DNA from: JAFAGX01 sp035622175
Lineage (GTDB): Bacteria > Acidobacteriota > Terriglobia > Terriglobales > Acidobacteriaceae
Assembly (NCBI GenBank): GCA_035622175.1
Contig: DASPVV010000049.1
Span: 17,506 to 81,505, forward strand
Length of the DNA stretch: 64,000 bases
Reading direction: 5' to 3'
A model generated the notes under the pieces. The model saw only the letters and a list, made by a program, of their open reading frames with translations. It was not told the DNA's origin and made no database searches. This document shows, one piece after another, positions 43,911 through 52,990 of the stretch (position 1 is the first letter of the stretch; every line of letters starts with the position of its first letter). A program made the position numbers and the translations under genes.

Positions 43911-44627
43911 TTAGCCATGAACCATTTTTTCCAACGCTGGTTTGTTGCGGATCACCAAAGTAGAGCCCTTTACTTGCAGCAGTTGCTTCTTCTTAAAATC
44001 TGAGAACAAGCGGCTCACGGTCTCGCGAGTCGTGCCGATCATCTCCGCGATCTCTTCGTGCGTGAGTGTGACCTTCACTTGGAACGGCCCATTCGCGTTT
44101 TCTTTCCCGGAGTCCCAGGAAAGAAGCAATTTTGCAAACTTCTCCGCAGGGGAACTCGCGAGGCCCAGGGTGCGGATTTCTTCATAGGCTGTGTAGTAAT
44201 TACGACTCAGTTGCTGCGCAACCCGCAGTGCAACCTCGCCATTCTCCCGCAGAAATTGCAGCAGAGCATCACGCGCGATGAAGTTAGCTTGCCCTGGTTC
44301 CATCATTTCTGCAGTCACCTCGTAAGGGTGATTGGAAATGGTCGCATTCAAGCCAAGCACGTCTCCTGCCTCGGAGATTTTCGTGATGATCGTTTTCCCC
44401 TCACTGGAAGAAGTGGAAAGTTTTGCCTTGCCTGTACAAAGAACAAAAACTCCACGTGGCTGTTGTCCTTCAATAAACAACATCGCCGATTTTGGATAGA
44501 CCGCTGTGGATTTGATCTCATTCAGCTTCTGAACTGCGGCTGGGGGTAAATTGCAGAACAGGTGTTCCTCGCGGACCGGGCAGGTCACGCAGTTGTCCAG
44601 GATTGTCAACCCGTAAGGAGCGCGCAT
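43911..44627 (-). CDS. Crp/Fnr-family regulator with N-terminal cysteine cluster
   Basis: About 238 residues from ATG 44627 (ATG 44648 is an alternative). The N-terminus has NCVTCPVREEHLFCN, a CxxC-x8-C set like the Fe-S ligands of Fnr; a further cysteine in FVLCTGKAKL could be the fourth ligand. A cyclic-nucleotide-binding-type beta barrel follows, then the winged HTH (LTHEEIAEMIGTTRETVSRL). The recognition helix keeps Arg-Glu-x-x-x-Arg, as in Crp, and Ser-Arg, as in Fnr. In Crp the Arg-Glu-Arg set reads the TGTGA half-site, which fits the boxes in this block. It is probably a redox- or oxygen-sensing activator of the neighbouring genes. Confidence 0.85.
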   Translation of the reverse strand: MRAPYGLTILDNCVTCPVREEHLFCNLPPAAVQKLNEIKSTAVYPKSAMLFIEGQQPRGVFVLCTGKAKLSTSSSEGKTIITKISEAGDVLGLNATISNHPYEVTAEMMEPGQANFIARDALLQFLRENGEVALRVAQQLSRNYYTAYEEIRTLGLASSPAEKFAKLLLSWDSGKENANGPFQVKVTLTHEEIAEMIGTTRETVSRLFSDFKKKQLLQVKGSTLVIRNKPALEKMVHG

Positions 44628-44648
44628 AACCCGCGGGAATTGTAGCAC

Positions 44649-45279
44649 CGGATCGTGACGAGATCAGGGAAAACCGTTTCTTTGCTCACCACACGTGTAG
44701 CGTCAGAATTGGGAAATCATAAGGTGTTTTGACGTAAACGTCTGATGTGTAAGGAGGTTTGATAACCACAACCATGCGTTCTCTCCGATCTCAGGCTTCG
44801 TTGTCTCGCGTACTTCAGCGTTCTGCAGTGTGGCAGGCGGTTTCTCATCTGTCCGGAGACGTTGAAAAGGGCGGCACTTCGTAGTGCCGTGTAAACCGTA
44901 GCTGCAAGTTCAAGTTCCTTTCTTGGCTTGCTTTCGTCTGGGTCGATGCTCGCGCTGGGCCGGATGCCCGCACGCCAGGATTGTGGCCAGTCGCCTCAAG
45001 CAGGTTACAGATGATCCGGAAAACTGCTATCTCTCAGCCCAAGTTGTGCCTATGGTCGCAAGCGTCTTAGCGCATTGCGCCGTCTTGATCATGCGCCTTG
45101 TCATTCCCCGGTCGATAGCCTGTTAGCATTCTCGGTCTCGGCCCGGTTTCACATGTGCGGGCAGCAGTCTTCCTCGCTGTTGTGATTGCGATCACGAAAA
45201 ACGGTGACTTGGCGCACCGCGCCTACAGCGCCCAAACGCAAGAATGTGGCTGGAATCTGAGGTCGACCAGGAGGTCGTC
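44649..45279. other. Long intergenic region between the Crp/Fnr regulator and the TonB gene
   Basis: About 630 bases between divergent genes. It holds the box at 45181-45196 close to the TonB gene. A small symmetric element GACGT-AA-ACGTC lies near 44734. An AAGGAGG sequence at ~44752 is followed by a 36-codon frame (MRSLRSQASLSRVLQ...) with poor protein character, which I do not call as a gene. Confidence 0.35.
45181..45196. promoter_or_regulatory. Crp/Fnr-type box upstream of TonB-family gene
   Basis: TGTGATTGCGATCACG, one mismatch from TGTGA-N6-TCACA. Its centre is 91.5 bases before the ATG at 45280. Confidence 0.62.
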
Positions 45280-46158
45280 ATGCCAGCCGCAATCGAACTC
45301 CCGGAGCCGCAAGTAAGTGGTGGACTGAAAGTTGAGGAAGCCGTCCACGTATCTCAGAAGCTGAGGGTCGCGGAGAGTCCCCGCGTTTCGGAACGGTTGT
45401 TGTTTAGCGATACCCTGCTGGACTTGGGCAAATCGGATAGAAACCGTCGTAGGTTTGCCACGGTCTTCTCTTTCACCCTGCAATGCCTGCTGATCGCCGG
45501 CCTGCTGATCATTCCTCTGATGTTCACCGAAGATCTTCCCCGGCAACAGTTGCTGACATTCCTGGTGGCACCACTGCCACCCCCTCCCCCGCCTCCGCCC
45601 GCGGCGCAGGTGATGGCCAAAGTCATTCGTCAGATTCAGAGCGATCTATTGACCAGTGGCCAGCTGCTCACTCCCAGGCGGATACCGGAAAGAGTGCAGC
45701 TGATTCGTGAAGAGGAAGCGCCGCCGCCTTTACCTTCCACGGGTGGCGTGATCGGAGGCGTGCCCGGGGGTGTACCTGGCGGGCAGCTGGGAGGAGTTAT
45801 CGGTGGGATCATTAGCAAAACCTCTAGCCTCGCGGCGATTCCAAAACTCGCAGTGCCAGCAGCTCCCAAACGCATCCGCATCTCTCAAGGCGTAACCAAG
45901 GGGCTGTTGATTCAAAAGATTGAACCCGAGTACCCCATGTTAGCGCTTCAAGCCCACATTCAAGGTCAGGTTGTGTTACGAGCAATCATCAGTAAGGACG
46001 GCGAGATCAAGGAGCTCGAATTGGTCAGCGGACATCCTCTGTTGGCGCCAGCCGCCGTGGAGGCGGTCAGCCATTGGCGTTACCGGCCATTTCTGTTAAA
46101 CGGCCTGCCGGTGGAAGTGGAGACGAATGTCACCGTTACATTTCAACTTTCTCAGTAA
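45280..46158 (+). CDS. TonB-family energy-transducer protein
   Basis: A 292-residue protein; ATG 45280 has AGGAGG 5 bases upstream, which decides against the ATG at 45244. A cytoplasmic N-terminus of ~60 residues precedes one membrane helix (FTLQCLLIAGLLIIPLMF). A proline run (PLPPPPPPPPAAQ) and a glycine-rich repeat (GGVIGGVPGGVPGGQLGGV) span the periplasm. The C-terminal TonB domain reads IEPEYPMLALQAHIQGQVVL, VSGHPLLAPAAVEAVSHWRY. Such proteins pass proton-motive energy to outer-membrane receptors. No receptor or ExbB/ExbD gene is nearby, so the partner is unknown. It has its own Crp/Fnr-type box and is followed after 62 bases by osmC. Confidence 0.88.
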   Translation: MPAAIELPEPQVSGGLKVEEAVHVSQKLRVAESPRVSERLLFSDTLLDLGKSDRNRRRFATVFSFTLQCLLIAGLLIIPLMFTEDLPRQQLLTFLVAPLPPPPPPPPAAQVMAKVIRQIQSDLLTSGQLLTPRRIPERVQLIREEEAPPPLPSTGGVIGGVPGGVPGGQLGGVIGGIISKTSSLAAIPKLAVPAAPKRIRISQGVTKGLLIQKIEPEYPMLALQAHIQGQVVLRAIISKDGEIKELELVSGHPLLAPAAVEAVSHWRYRPFLLNGLPVEVETNVTVTFQLSQ

Positions 46159-46220
46159 CATACCGCAGAGCCAGGAGAGCGTAATCGAAATTTTCAGTCG
46201 GCGGCGAAAGGAGACTAGAA

Positions 46221-46694
46221 ATGGAAACGGGACAAAGGTATCGCGTGATTGCGTGGTGGAGTTCGGGGAAAACCGGGATTGCGAAGACTGATTCCGCGCC
46301 CAACGCAATCCATTTTACGGCGCCACCCGAATTTGGTGGCCTGGAGGGCAGGTGGACGCCCGAGGACTTGCTCCTCTGCGCTGTTGCCAGCTGCTACACG
46401 ACTACCCTCCGGGCGCTCGCGGATTATTCGAAATTGGAATATTCGGACTTGGGAATCGAGGTTGAGGGAACCGTTAGAAAGGTTGATTCGGGCTATGCCT
46501 TCAGCGAAATCGTGATCCGCCCCAAACTGACGATTTCCGGCGACGAGGAGCAGGCATGTGCGTTTCGCTTGCTGCATAAAGCTAAAGCGGCGTGTTTAAT
46601 ATCGCGGGCTCTGTCAGTGGAGCAAACGTTTGAACCGCAAGTGCTGGTGCGTGAATCGCGAATCGAGTTTAAGCAAACCTCGCCAGTCGCATGA
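46221..46694 (+). CDS. OsmC/Ohr-family protein
   Basis: A 157-residue protein with ribosome binding site GAAAGGAG. The two redox cysteines of the OsmC fold are present: in LLLCAVASCYTTTLRAL and in KAKAACLISRAL. The N-terminal strand set (YRVIAWWSSGKTG) and the FTAPPEFGG segment are typical of the OsmC rather than the Ohr branch. These proteins reduce organic hydroperoxides using thiols such as lipoyl groups, and some handle persulfides. It follows the TonB gene closely and probably shares its promoter. Confidence 0.85.
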   Translation: METGQRYRVIAWWSSGKTGIAKTDSAPNAIHFTAPPEFGGLEGRWTPEDLLLCAVASCYTTTLRALADYSKLEYSDLGIEVEGTVRKVDSGYAFSEIVIRPKLTISGDEEQACAFRLLHKAKAACLISRALSVEQTFEPQVLVRESRIEFKQTSPVA

Positions 46695-46710
46695 AAAAGG
46701 AGGTTCATCT

Positions 46711-46734
46711 ATGAAACATGGAATAGCGGGCTGA
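46711..46734 (+). other. Seven-codon open frame with a strong ribosome binding site
   Basis: AAGGAGG (46697-46703) lies 7 bases before ATG AAA CAT GGA ATA GCG GGC TGA, encoding MKHGIAG. The signal is stronger than that of most genes here. It could be a leader peptide for the GNAT gene, or the start of a gene whose body has been lost. Confidence 0.3.
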
Positions 46735-46800
46735 ACACAGTATCGAGTATGGTCTGGCCGAGGTTTAGAATGCTGCTCTGTGATCAGGCAAAGCTTTGCC

Positions 46801-47367
46801 ATGGTGGCTACCAAGGTGAATCCTGGAATTCGACCATATCCGTCCCAGTACGTTGGTTCGTGGACCATGAGAGGCGGGACGCAGGTCACAATCCGTCCAA
46901 TTCGCCCCGATGACGAACCGTTGATGGTTAAGTTCCACGCAACGCTCTCCGACCGGACTGTGTATTTGCGCTACTTCACCTCAATAAGCCTACCGCGGCG
47001 CACCGTCCACGAACGCCTAGCCCATATTTGTCATTCCGACCACGAACGCGAGACGGTGCTGGTGGCGGATTACAAAGATCCGCAGACCGGCGAACACCAC
47101 ATTTTGGCTGTAGGACGACTCAACAAGCTACAGGTAAATGGAGAAGGAGAGCTAGCCGTCCTGGTATCGGACGAGTACCAGCATAAAGGTCTTGGAACAG
47201 AACTGCTGCGCCGACTTATCCAAGTAGCACGTGACGAAAAACTGCACCGCCTTGTGGCTGAGATGTTACATGACAATCTGGTTATGCAGAGCATTTTTAA
47301 GAGACTAGGCTTCCGTTTATGGTCAATCGATGACCCTGGCTCGGTTCAGGCAGCTCTTAACTTGTAA
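46801..47367 (+). CDS. GNAT-family N-acetyltransferase
   Basis: A 188-residue protein from ATG 46801; GTG 46780 and ATG 46867 are alternatives, and no start has a good ribosome binding site. The fold is clear: TIRPIRPDDEPLMVKFHATL (strand 1/helix 1), DRTVYLRYF, the acetyl-CoA loop VSDEYQHKGLGTELLRRLIQ, and VMQSIFKRLGFRL. It resembles the acetyltransferase half of Pat-type protein acetylases, including those that acetylate acyl-CoA synthetases, but no cAMP or CoA-ligase domain is attached. A 14-bp palindrome GGCAAAGCTTTGCC (46787-46800) directly precedes the ATG. Confidence 0.82.
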   Translation: MVATKVNPGIRPYPSQYVGSWTMRGGTQVTIRPIRPDDEPLMVKFHATLSDRTVYLRYFTSISLPRRTVHERLAHICHSDHERETVLVADYKDPQTGEHHILAVGRLNKLQVNGEGELAVLVSDEYQHKGLGTELLRRLIQVARDEKLHRLVAEMLHDNLVMQSIFKRLGFRLWSIDDPGSVQAALNL

Positions 47368-47496
47368 ACAGATTTCTACCCGGATTACCACTGCGGCTCA
47401 TCAAGCCACGAGCCGCCGGACGCATAACGGACCGCGTACCCCGAAAGAATGAAATCCCCCACAAACATGGCCTGAGAAGACGATCAGCGGGTTTCC

Positions 47497-47512
47497 TGTG
47501 ATTCCAGTCACA
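47497..47512. promoter_or_regulatory. Crp/Fnr-type box upstream of nifJ
   Basis: TGTGATTCCAGTCACA, a perfect TGTGA-N6-TCACA. Its centre is 97.5 bases before the nifJ ATG. Confidence 0.68.
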
Positions 47513-47601
47513 TCGATCCGTGACCCTGATTCCCGACACTTACGTTCTCGTCATGCATGCTCTTGACAGGTGCTTAAGGCTGCTTTGCCAGTGTGAGACA
47601 C

Positions 47602-50600
47602 ATGAAGAAAGAATCTAAGAGCGTGGACGGCAACGAAGCGGTGGCATACGTGGCCTACCGCGTGAATGAAGTCATTGTGATTTACCCCATCACTCCATCC
47701 TCTGCCATGGGCGAATGGGCCGACCAGTGGGCATCCGAAGGCGTGCCCAATATCTGGGGAACTGTGCCTCAAGTCGTTGAGATGCAAAGTGAGGGTGGCG
47801 CTGCCGGAGCTGTACACGGGGCGCTCCAAACGGGGGCGCTGGCCACCACGTTTACCGCATCGCAGGGGCTGCTGTTGATGATCCCCAACATGAACAAGAT
47901 CGCCGGCGAGCTCACGCCCACGGCATTCCACATTTCTGCCCGCACCGTTGCCACCCACGCGCTTTCAATCTTTGGCGATCACTCGGATGTGATGTCTTGC
48001 AGAACAACGGGATTCGCGATGCTGTGCTCCAACTCGGTCCAGGAAGCTATGGACATGGCGCTGATTGCGCACGCGGCCGCTCTCGAATCCCGTATTCCTT
48101 TCCTACACTTCTTTGACGGCTTCCGCACCTCGCATGAGGTGAACAAGATTCATGTGCTGAGCGAAGACGATATGCGCGCCCTGATCAACATGGATCGTGT
48201 GTTCGAGCATCGGCAGCGCGCACTTTCACCGGACCATCCTGTGCTGCGTGGTACGGCGCAGAACCCTGATGTGTACTTTCAGGCGCGAGAGGCGAGTAGC
48301 TCTTATTACGACGCATGCACGGGCAAAGTCCAGGAAGTAATGGAGAAGTTCGCCAAAGTGGTTGGCCGGGTTTATCACCTTTTCGATTACGTTGGCGCGC
48401 CGGATGCGGAACACGTGATTGTCATGATGGGCTCAGGCGCAGAAACTGTGGAGGAGACGCTGGAGCACCTCAACCAGCGCGGCGAGAAGCTCGGCCTGTT
48501 GAAGGTCCGGCTGTACCGGCCGTTTTCGGTTAAGGCATTCGTGGAGGCCTTGCCAGCCACAGTCAAGAAAATTGCGGTTCTGGATCGCACCAAGGAAGCA
48601 GGTGCGATTGGCGATCCTCTTTACCTGGACGTGGTGAACGCAACTCATGAGGGCATCGCAAAGGGCTATGGCACGCTGAAGACCACACCCCGTATCGTAG
48701 GCGGCCGGTACGGGTTGTCATCCAAGGAATTTACTCCTGCCATGGTGAAGGCGATTTACGACAACCTTGCGGCACAGGAGCCCAAGAATCACTTCACTGT
48801 CGGGATTCGGGATGATGTGACCTACATGAGCCTCGACTACGACGCGAACTTCTCGATTGAATCGGACAATGTAGTTCGCGCCATCTTTTACGGACTGGGC
48901 GCGGACGGCACAGTAGGCGCGAACAAGAACTCGATCAAGATCATCGGCGAGAACACTGACAACTACGCTCAGGGCTACTTCGTTTACGACTCCAAGAAAT
49001 CGGGCGCGATGACGGTCTCGCACCTGCGCTTTGGGCCGCAGCCGATTCGCTCCACATATCTCATTTCCAACGCCAACCTTGTCGCCTGCCATCAGTGGAT
49101 CTTCCTCGAGCGCTACGACATGCTCAGCGCGCTCACTCCGGGTGGAGTGTTCCTGCTGAACAGTCCTTTTGGCCCGAACGAAGTCTGGGGCCACCTGTCG
49201 CGCGTGGTGCAATCGCAGCTGATTGCCAAGAAGGCCAAGTTCTACGTGATCGATGCTTATGAAGTCGCGCGCAAGACGGGCATGGGCTCGCACATGAACA
49301 CCATCATGCAGACCTGCTTCTTCGCAATTTCGAAAGTTCTGCCGCGAGAACAGGCGATCGAGGCGATTCGCGAATCGATTCGCGAATCGTACGGCAAGAA
49401 GGGCGAAGAAGTGGTGCAGAAGAACCTGCAGGCGGTAGAGGAAGCGCTGGCACATCTGTTCGCAGTGAAGGTTCCGGAAACGGTCACCAGTACGATCGAA
49501 TCGCCGCCGGCGTTTTCCCTGGCAGCGCCAGAGTTTGAGCGCGACGTTCTCGGCACCATCTATGCCGGACGCGGTGATGAGCTCCCCGTGAGCACTTTTC
49601 CCGTTGACAGTACGTTCCCCACCGGCACCGCCAGATGGGAAAAGCGCAACATCGCGCTGGAAATTCCTGTGTGGGACATGAAAACCTGCATCCAGTGCGG
49701 CAAGTGTGCCATGATCTGCCCGCACGCGGTGATCCGGATCAAGGTCCACGATTCAGCGGAACTCGCGAATGCCCCGAGTACCTTCAAATCGACCAACGCT
49801 CGCGATAAAGAATGGCAGGCCCTGAAATACACCATCCAGGTTGCGCCCGAGGACTGCACCGGATGCGGCATCTGCGTGGACGTCTGCCCGGCTAAGAATA
49901 AGAGCGAGACGCGCCTGAAGGCGATCAATATGATGCCACAGCCGCCGCTGCGCGCCTCCGAGCGCGAGAACTGGGAGTTCTTCCTGAAGATTCCAGAAGT
50001 CGACCGGCGGAAAATCAAAGTCTCCAATGTCCGCCAGCAGCAGCTACAGGAGCCCCTCTTCGAGTTTTCCGGCGCCTGCTCTGGCTGCGGCGAGACGCCA
50101 TATCTCAAGCTGCTTTCCCAACTCTTCGGCGATCGGGCGCTCGTTGCCAATGCTACTGGTTGCTCCTCGATCTACGGCGGGAATCTCCCGACAACTCCCT
50201 GGGCGAAAAACGCGGAGGGGCGTGGCCCCGCCTGGTCGAACTCGTTGTTTGAAGATAACGCCGAGTTCGGACTTGGCTTCCGCCTCTCAATTGACAAACA
50301 GGCTGAATTTGCTCGCGAGCTGGTGCATCGGTTGGCGGGATCCATCGGGGAAAATCTGGCTACGGCTCTGGTCACTGCTCCACAGAAGGATGAAGCCGAC
50401 ATCTATGAGCAGCGGCAGCGCGTCACCCAGTTGAAACAAACTCTAACGAAACTGGATTCCAGCGAGGCAAAGCAGCTTCTGGCCATTGCCGACGTCTTGG
50501 TGAAAAAGAGCGTGTGGATTGTGGGCGGCGACGGCTGGGCTTACGACATTGGTTACGGCGGCCTCGATCATGTGCTGACCAGTGGGCGCAACGTGAACCT

Positions 50601-51213
50601 GCTGGTGCTGGACACCGAGGTCTACTCTAACACTGGAGGACAAGCATCCAAGAGCACCCCGCGGGCCGCCGTAGCCAAATTTGCCGCGGGAGGCAAGCCG
50701 GGGCCAAAGAAGGACCTGGGCCTCATGGCCATGAGCTACGGCAACGTGTACGTCGCGAGCGTTGCCATGGGAGCAAAGGACGAACACACTCTCAAGGCCT
50801 TTCTCGAAGCCGAAGCGTACGACGGGCCGAGTCTGATCATCGCCTATTCGCACTGCATCGCGCATGGCATCAACATGACAACGGCAATGTCGGATCAGAA
50901 GGTTGCGGTAGATTCCGGACAGTGGCTGCTCTATCGGTACAACCCGGAACGCGCGCTCACCGGTGAGAATCCGTTGACTCTGGACTCACGAGCGCCGACC
51001 AAGAAAGTGCAGGATTTCCTGCTGCAGCAGACACGCTTCAAGATGCTGACCAAGAGCAAGCCCGAAGATGCCAAACGTCTCTGGCAGCAGGCGCAACATG
51101 ATGCCGATCTGCGCTATCGGATGTATGAGTATCTGGCGCATTGGAGCGGCAACGCCGCCACAAAAGAGGCGCAGCGAGAGGAGCAGGAGAAGGCTCCTGT
51201 CGTCGGAATCTGA
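47602..51213 (+). CDS. nifJ: Pyruvate:ferredoxin (flavodoxin) oxidoreductase
   Basis: A 1203-residue single-chain enzyme from ATG 47602. Domains in order: thiamine-pyrimidine domain (DGNEAVAYVAYRVNEVIVIYP), core CoA-binding region (KVRLYRPFSVKAFVEAL), gamma domain (GADGTVGANKNSIKII), ferredoxin domain with two [4Fe-4S] sets (CIQCGKCAMICPHAVI and CTGCGICVDVCPAKN), and thiamine-diphosphate domain (SGACSGCGETPYLKLLSQL; GDGWAYDIGYGGLDHVL). It oxidises pyruvate to acetyl-CoA and CO2, reducing ferredoxin or flavodoxin. With the hydrogenase downstream it could dispose of electrons as H2 or charge NADPH. It has a perfect Crp/Fnr-type box and is followed after 10 bases by a DHOD-like gene. Confidence 0.96.
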   Translation: MKKESKSVDGNEAVAYVAYRVNEVIVIYPITPSSAMGEWADQWASEGVPNIWGTVPQVVEMQSEGGAAGAVHGALQTGALATTFTASQGLLLMIPNMNKIAGELTPTAFHISARTVATHALSIFGDHSDVMSCRTTGFAMLCSNSVQEAMDMALIAHAAALESRIPFLHFFDGFRTSHEVNKIHVLSEDDMRALINMDRVFEHRQRALSPDHPVLRGTAQNPDVYFQAREASSSYYDACTGKVQEVMEKFAKVVGRVYHLFDYVGAPDAEHVIVMMGSGAETVEETLEHLNQRGEKLGLLKVRLYRPFSVKAFVEALPATVKKIAVLDRTKEAGAIGDPLYLDVVNATHEGIAKGYGTLKTTPRIVGGRYGLSSKEFTPAMVKAIYDNLAAQEPKNHFTVGIRDDVTYMSLDYDANFSIESDNVVRAIFYGLGADGTVGANKNSIKIIGENTDNYAQGYFVYDSKKSGAMTVSHLRFGPQPIRSTYLISNANLVACHQWIFLERYDMLSALTPGGVFLLNSPFGPNEVWGHLSRVVQSQLIAKKAKFYVIDAYEVARKTGMGSHMNTIMQTCFFAISKVLPREQAIEAIRESIRESYGKKGEEVVQKNLQAVEEALAHLFAVKVPETVTSTIESPPAFSLAAPEFERDVLGTIYAGRGDELPVSTFPVDSTFPTGTARWEKRNIALEIPVWDMKTCIQCGKCAMICPHAVIRIKVHDSAELANAPSTFKSTNARDKEWQALKYTIQVAPEDCTGCGICVDVCPAKNKSETRLKAINMMPQPPLRASERENWEFFLKIPEVDRRKIKVSNVRQQQLQEPLFEFSGACSGCGETPYLKLLSQLFGDRALVANATGCSSIYGGNLPTTPWAKNAEGRGPAWSNSLFEDNAEFGLGFRLSIDKQAEFARELVHRLAGSIGENLATALVTAPQKDEADIYEQRQRVTQLKQTLTKLDSSEAKQLLAIADVLVKKSVWIVGGDGWAYDIGYGGLDHVLTSGRNVNLLVLDTEVYSNTGGQASKSTPRAAVAKFAAGGKPGPKKDLGLMAMSYGNVYVASVAMGAKDEHTLKAFLEAEAYDGPSLIIAYSHCIAHGINMTTAMSDQKVAVDSGQWLLYRYNPERALTGENPLTLDSRAPTKKVQDFLLQQTRFKMLTKSKPEDAKRLWQQAQHDADLRYRMYEYLAHWSGNAATKEAQREEQEKAPVVGI

Positions 51214-51223
51214 TGGAGGGAGC

Positions 51224-52228
51224 ATGCTTGATCTGAGCACCACCTACCTGGGTATGAAATTGCGCACTCCGCTGGTGGTTTCGGCCTCGCCGTTATCGCA
51301 GGAAATTGCGGGCATACGCCGATTGGAGGACACCGGCGCCTCGGCTGTCGTTCTCTATTCCCTTTTCGAAGAGCAGTTGCGCCAGGAGCGGATGGAACTC
51401 GAATACCACCTGTCCGCCGGCCTTGATAGCTTTGCCGAGTCTCTCACGTATCTCCCCCGGGCTAGCGAATACTGCACCGGGCCCGAGGAGTACCTCAACC
51501 ATATACAGAAGGCGAAAGCGGCGGTAAATATCCCCATCATCGCCAGCCTCAACGGTTCCACCCTCGGTGGTTGGACCACCTATGCCAAACAGATAGAAGA
51601 CGCCGGTGCCGATGCCATCGAGTGCAATATTTATTTCATTCCATCGCAGATGGAAATCTCAGGCGCTGAAGTGGAGCAGGAATACCTGGACATTTTGCGG
51701 GGAGTAAAGATTTCGGTCCACATTCCGGTTGCAATCAAGCTGAGTCCGTTCTTCAGCAGCTTCGCGCATATGGCCAAACGGCTTGTTGCCACGGGGGCGG
51801 ATGGGCTGGTCCTGTTCAATCGGTTCTACCAGCCCGATATCGACCTTGAGGAACTGGAACTCAAGCCCGATGTGCTGCTGAGCACGCCGCAGGCCTTGCG
51901 TTTGCCCTTGACCTGGATCGGCATCTTGTATGGCCGAATTCGGGCAAGTTTGGCTGCTACCAGCGGCATTCATCGAGCAGAAGACGCAATTAAGCTCCTT
52001 ATGGTCGGAGCCGACGTCACCATGCTTTGCTCCGCCTTGCTGCGCAATGGAATCAATCATCTCCACCACGTGGAACGAGGTCTACGTGAGTGGATGGAAG
52101 CTCACGAATACGAGTCTGTCCGTCAATTGCAAGGATGCATGAGCCAGATTCGGTGCTCGACTCCTGCCGCCTTTGAACGGGCGCAATACATGCGAGCTGT
52201 GAAAGACTTGGCTTGCGTGCACAGATAG
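51224..52228 (+). CDS. Dihydroorotate-dehydrogenase-like flavoprotein
   Basis: A 334-residue protein from ATG 51224 with GGAGGGA upstream. It has the FMN-binding TIM barrel of class 1 dihydroorotate dehydrogenases: LDLSTTYLGMKLRTPLVVSA, IIASLNGSTLGGWTTYAKQI, AIECNIYFIP, PVAIKLSPFFSSFAHMAKRL and ATSGIHRAEDAIKLLMVGAD. It starts 10 bases after nifJ, so the two are surely co-transcribed; DHOD-like genes beside nifJ are seen in other bacteria. It is probably not the pyrimidine enzyme but a flavoprotein partner of pyruvate oxidation. The physiological substrate is unknown. Confidence 0.87.
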   Translation: MLDLSTTYLGMKLRTPLVVSASPLSQEIAGIRRLEDTGASAVVLYSLFEEQLRQERMELEYHLSAGLDSFAESLTYLPRASEYCTGPEEYLNHIQKAKAAVNIPIIASLNGSTLGGWTTYAKQIEDAGADAIECNIYFIPSQMEISGAEVEQEYLDILRGVKISVHIPVAIKLSPFFSSFAHMAKRLVATGADGLVLFNRFYQPDIDLEELELKPDVLLSTPQALRLPLTWIGILYGRIRASLAATSGIHRAEDAIKLLMVGADVTMLCSALLRNGINHLHHVERGLREWMEAHEYESVRQLQGCMSQIRCSTPAAFERAQYMRAVKDLACVHR

Positions 52229-52272
52229 CATCTCAAACTGGGACCAGATCTCCATGTGACCGTCGGAAAGGC

Positions 52273-52356
52273 TTGAGACGCAGCATCATCAATACGCTCC
52301 TGGTTCTGGTGCTGGTCGGCCTTCTGGTGTGGAGTTCTTTAGATATACTTCTTTGA
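52273..52356 (+). CDS. Possible 27-residue membrane peptide
   Basis: From TTG 52273 the frame reads (M)RRSIINTLLVLVLVGLLVWS, then SLDILL and TGA. Two arginines and then a 15-residue hydrophobic helix are what a small single-span protein looks like. A GGAAAGG lies immediately upstream but too close to the TTG for ideal spacing. It lies between the DHOD-like gene and the box at 52390. Confidence 0.35.
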   Translation: MRRSIINTLLVLVLVGLLVWSSLDILL

Positions 52357-52389
52357 GTTTCCCTTGTGTTCTCGCCAGCTTACGGTGGG

Positions 52390-52405
52390 TGTGATTCGAG
52401 TCACA
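52390..52405. promoter_or_regulatory. Crp/Fnr-type box upstream of RsbRD-like gene and CoA-transferase
   Basis: TGTGATTCGAGTCACA, a perfect TGTGA-N6-TCACA, centred 79.5 bases before the ATG at 52477. Confidence 0.7.
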
Positions 52406-52476
52406 CTCCCATGTAGCTCCCGTCATGGCCGATCCTCCTCAGGGCATTGAGACTGGAGACAGCCTTGGAGGATGCC

Positions 52477-52962
52477 ATGATGATGCTCTATCGCCTTGTG
52501 CGTCTCATTGAAGATCACTCGCACGCGTTGGCAGCCTGTCTTCTCCACCGTGTGCGAAACTCAGAGGCCACTCCCGATTACAAGAATGTCCCACCAGGGG
52601 AGCTGCAAGAGCGCGTGTATGAAATCTATCGGCACTTGGGGGACTGGCTGATGACGATGGACGAAGTGGATTTGGAACTCCGCTATTCAGAGATTGGGGC
52701 AAGGCGGGCGTCACAGGGCGTGCCGCTGAGCCAACTCGTTTGGGCAATTGTTCTAACGAAAGAGAACCTCTGGGAATACATCAAGAAAGAGTCGATTTTA
52801 GAGCGTCCGGTGGAGGTCTTCGGTGAACTGGAAATGCTGCAATTGCTAGACCAGTTCTTTGATCGCGCCTTGTACTACGCCGCGACCGGGTATGAGCGTA
52901 AGGTTGCGGAGCAAACGATGGTGCATACAAGCTCTGACGGCGCATACAAGCGCTGTGGCTGA
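52477..52962 (+). CDS. RsbRD N-terminal-like sensor protein
   Basis: A 161-residue all-helical protein from ATG 52477, with GGAGG 5 bases upstream. The pattern RLIEDHSHALAACLLHRVRN, VPPGELQERVYEIYRHLGDWL, RRASQGVPLSQLVWAIVLTK and LLDQFFDRALYYAATGYER resembles the N-terminal domain found in RsbRD-type stressosome proteins and in some histidine kinases. It has no output domain. It is preceded by a perfect Crp/Fnr-type box and is followed after 28 bases by a CoA-transferase gene. Role unknown, possibly a small-molecule sensor in stress signalling. Confidence 0.65.
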   Translation: MMMLYRLVRLIEDHSHALAACLLHRVRNSEATPDYKNVPPGELQERVYEIYRHLGDWLMTMDEVDLELRYSEIGARRASQGVPLSQLVWAIVLTKENLWEYIKKESILERPVEVFGELEMLQLLDQFFDRALYYAATGYERKVAEQTMVHTSSDGAYKRCG

Positions 52963-52990
52963 AGCCAAATCGTGAAATAGGGAGAAAATA

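Noticed and set aside
44650..44675. CGTGACGAGATCAGG upstream of the Crp/Fnr regulator gene
   Set aside because: The spacer is five bases and the second half-site is incomplete, so I do not count it as an autoregulatory box.
46776..46790. TGTGATCAGGCAA near the GNAT start
   Set aside because: Only one half-site of the Crp/Fnr-type palindrome is present.
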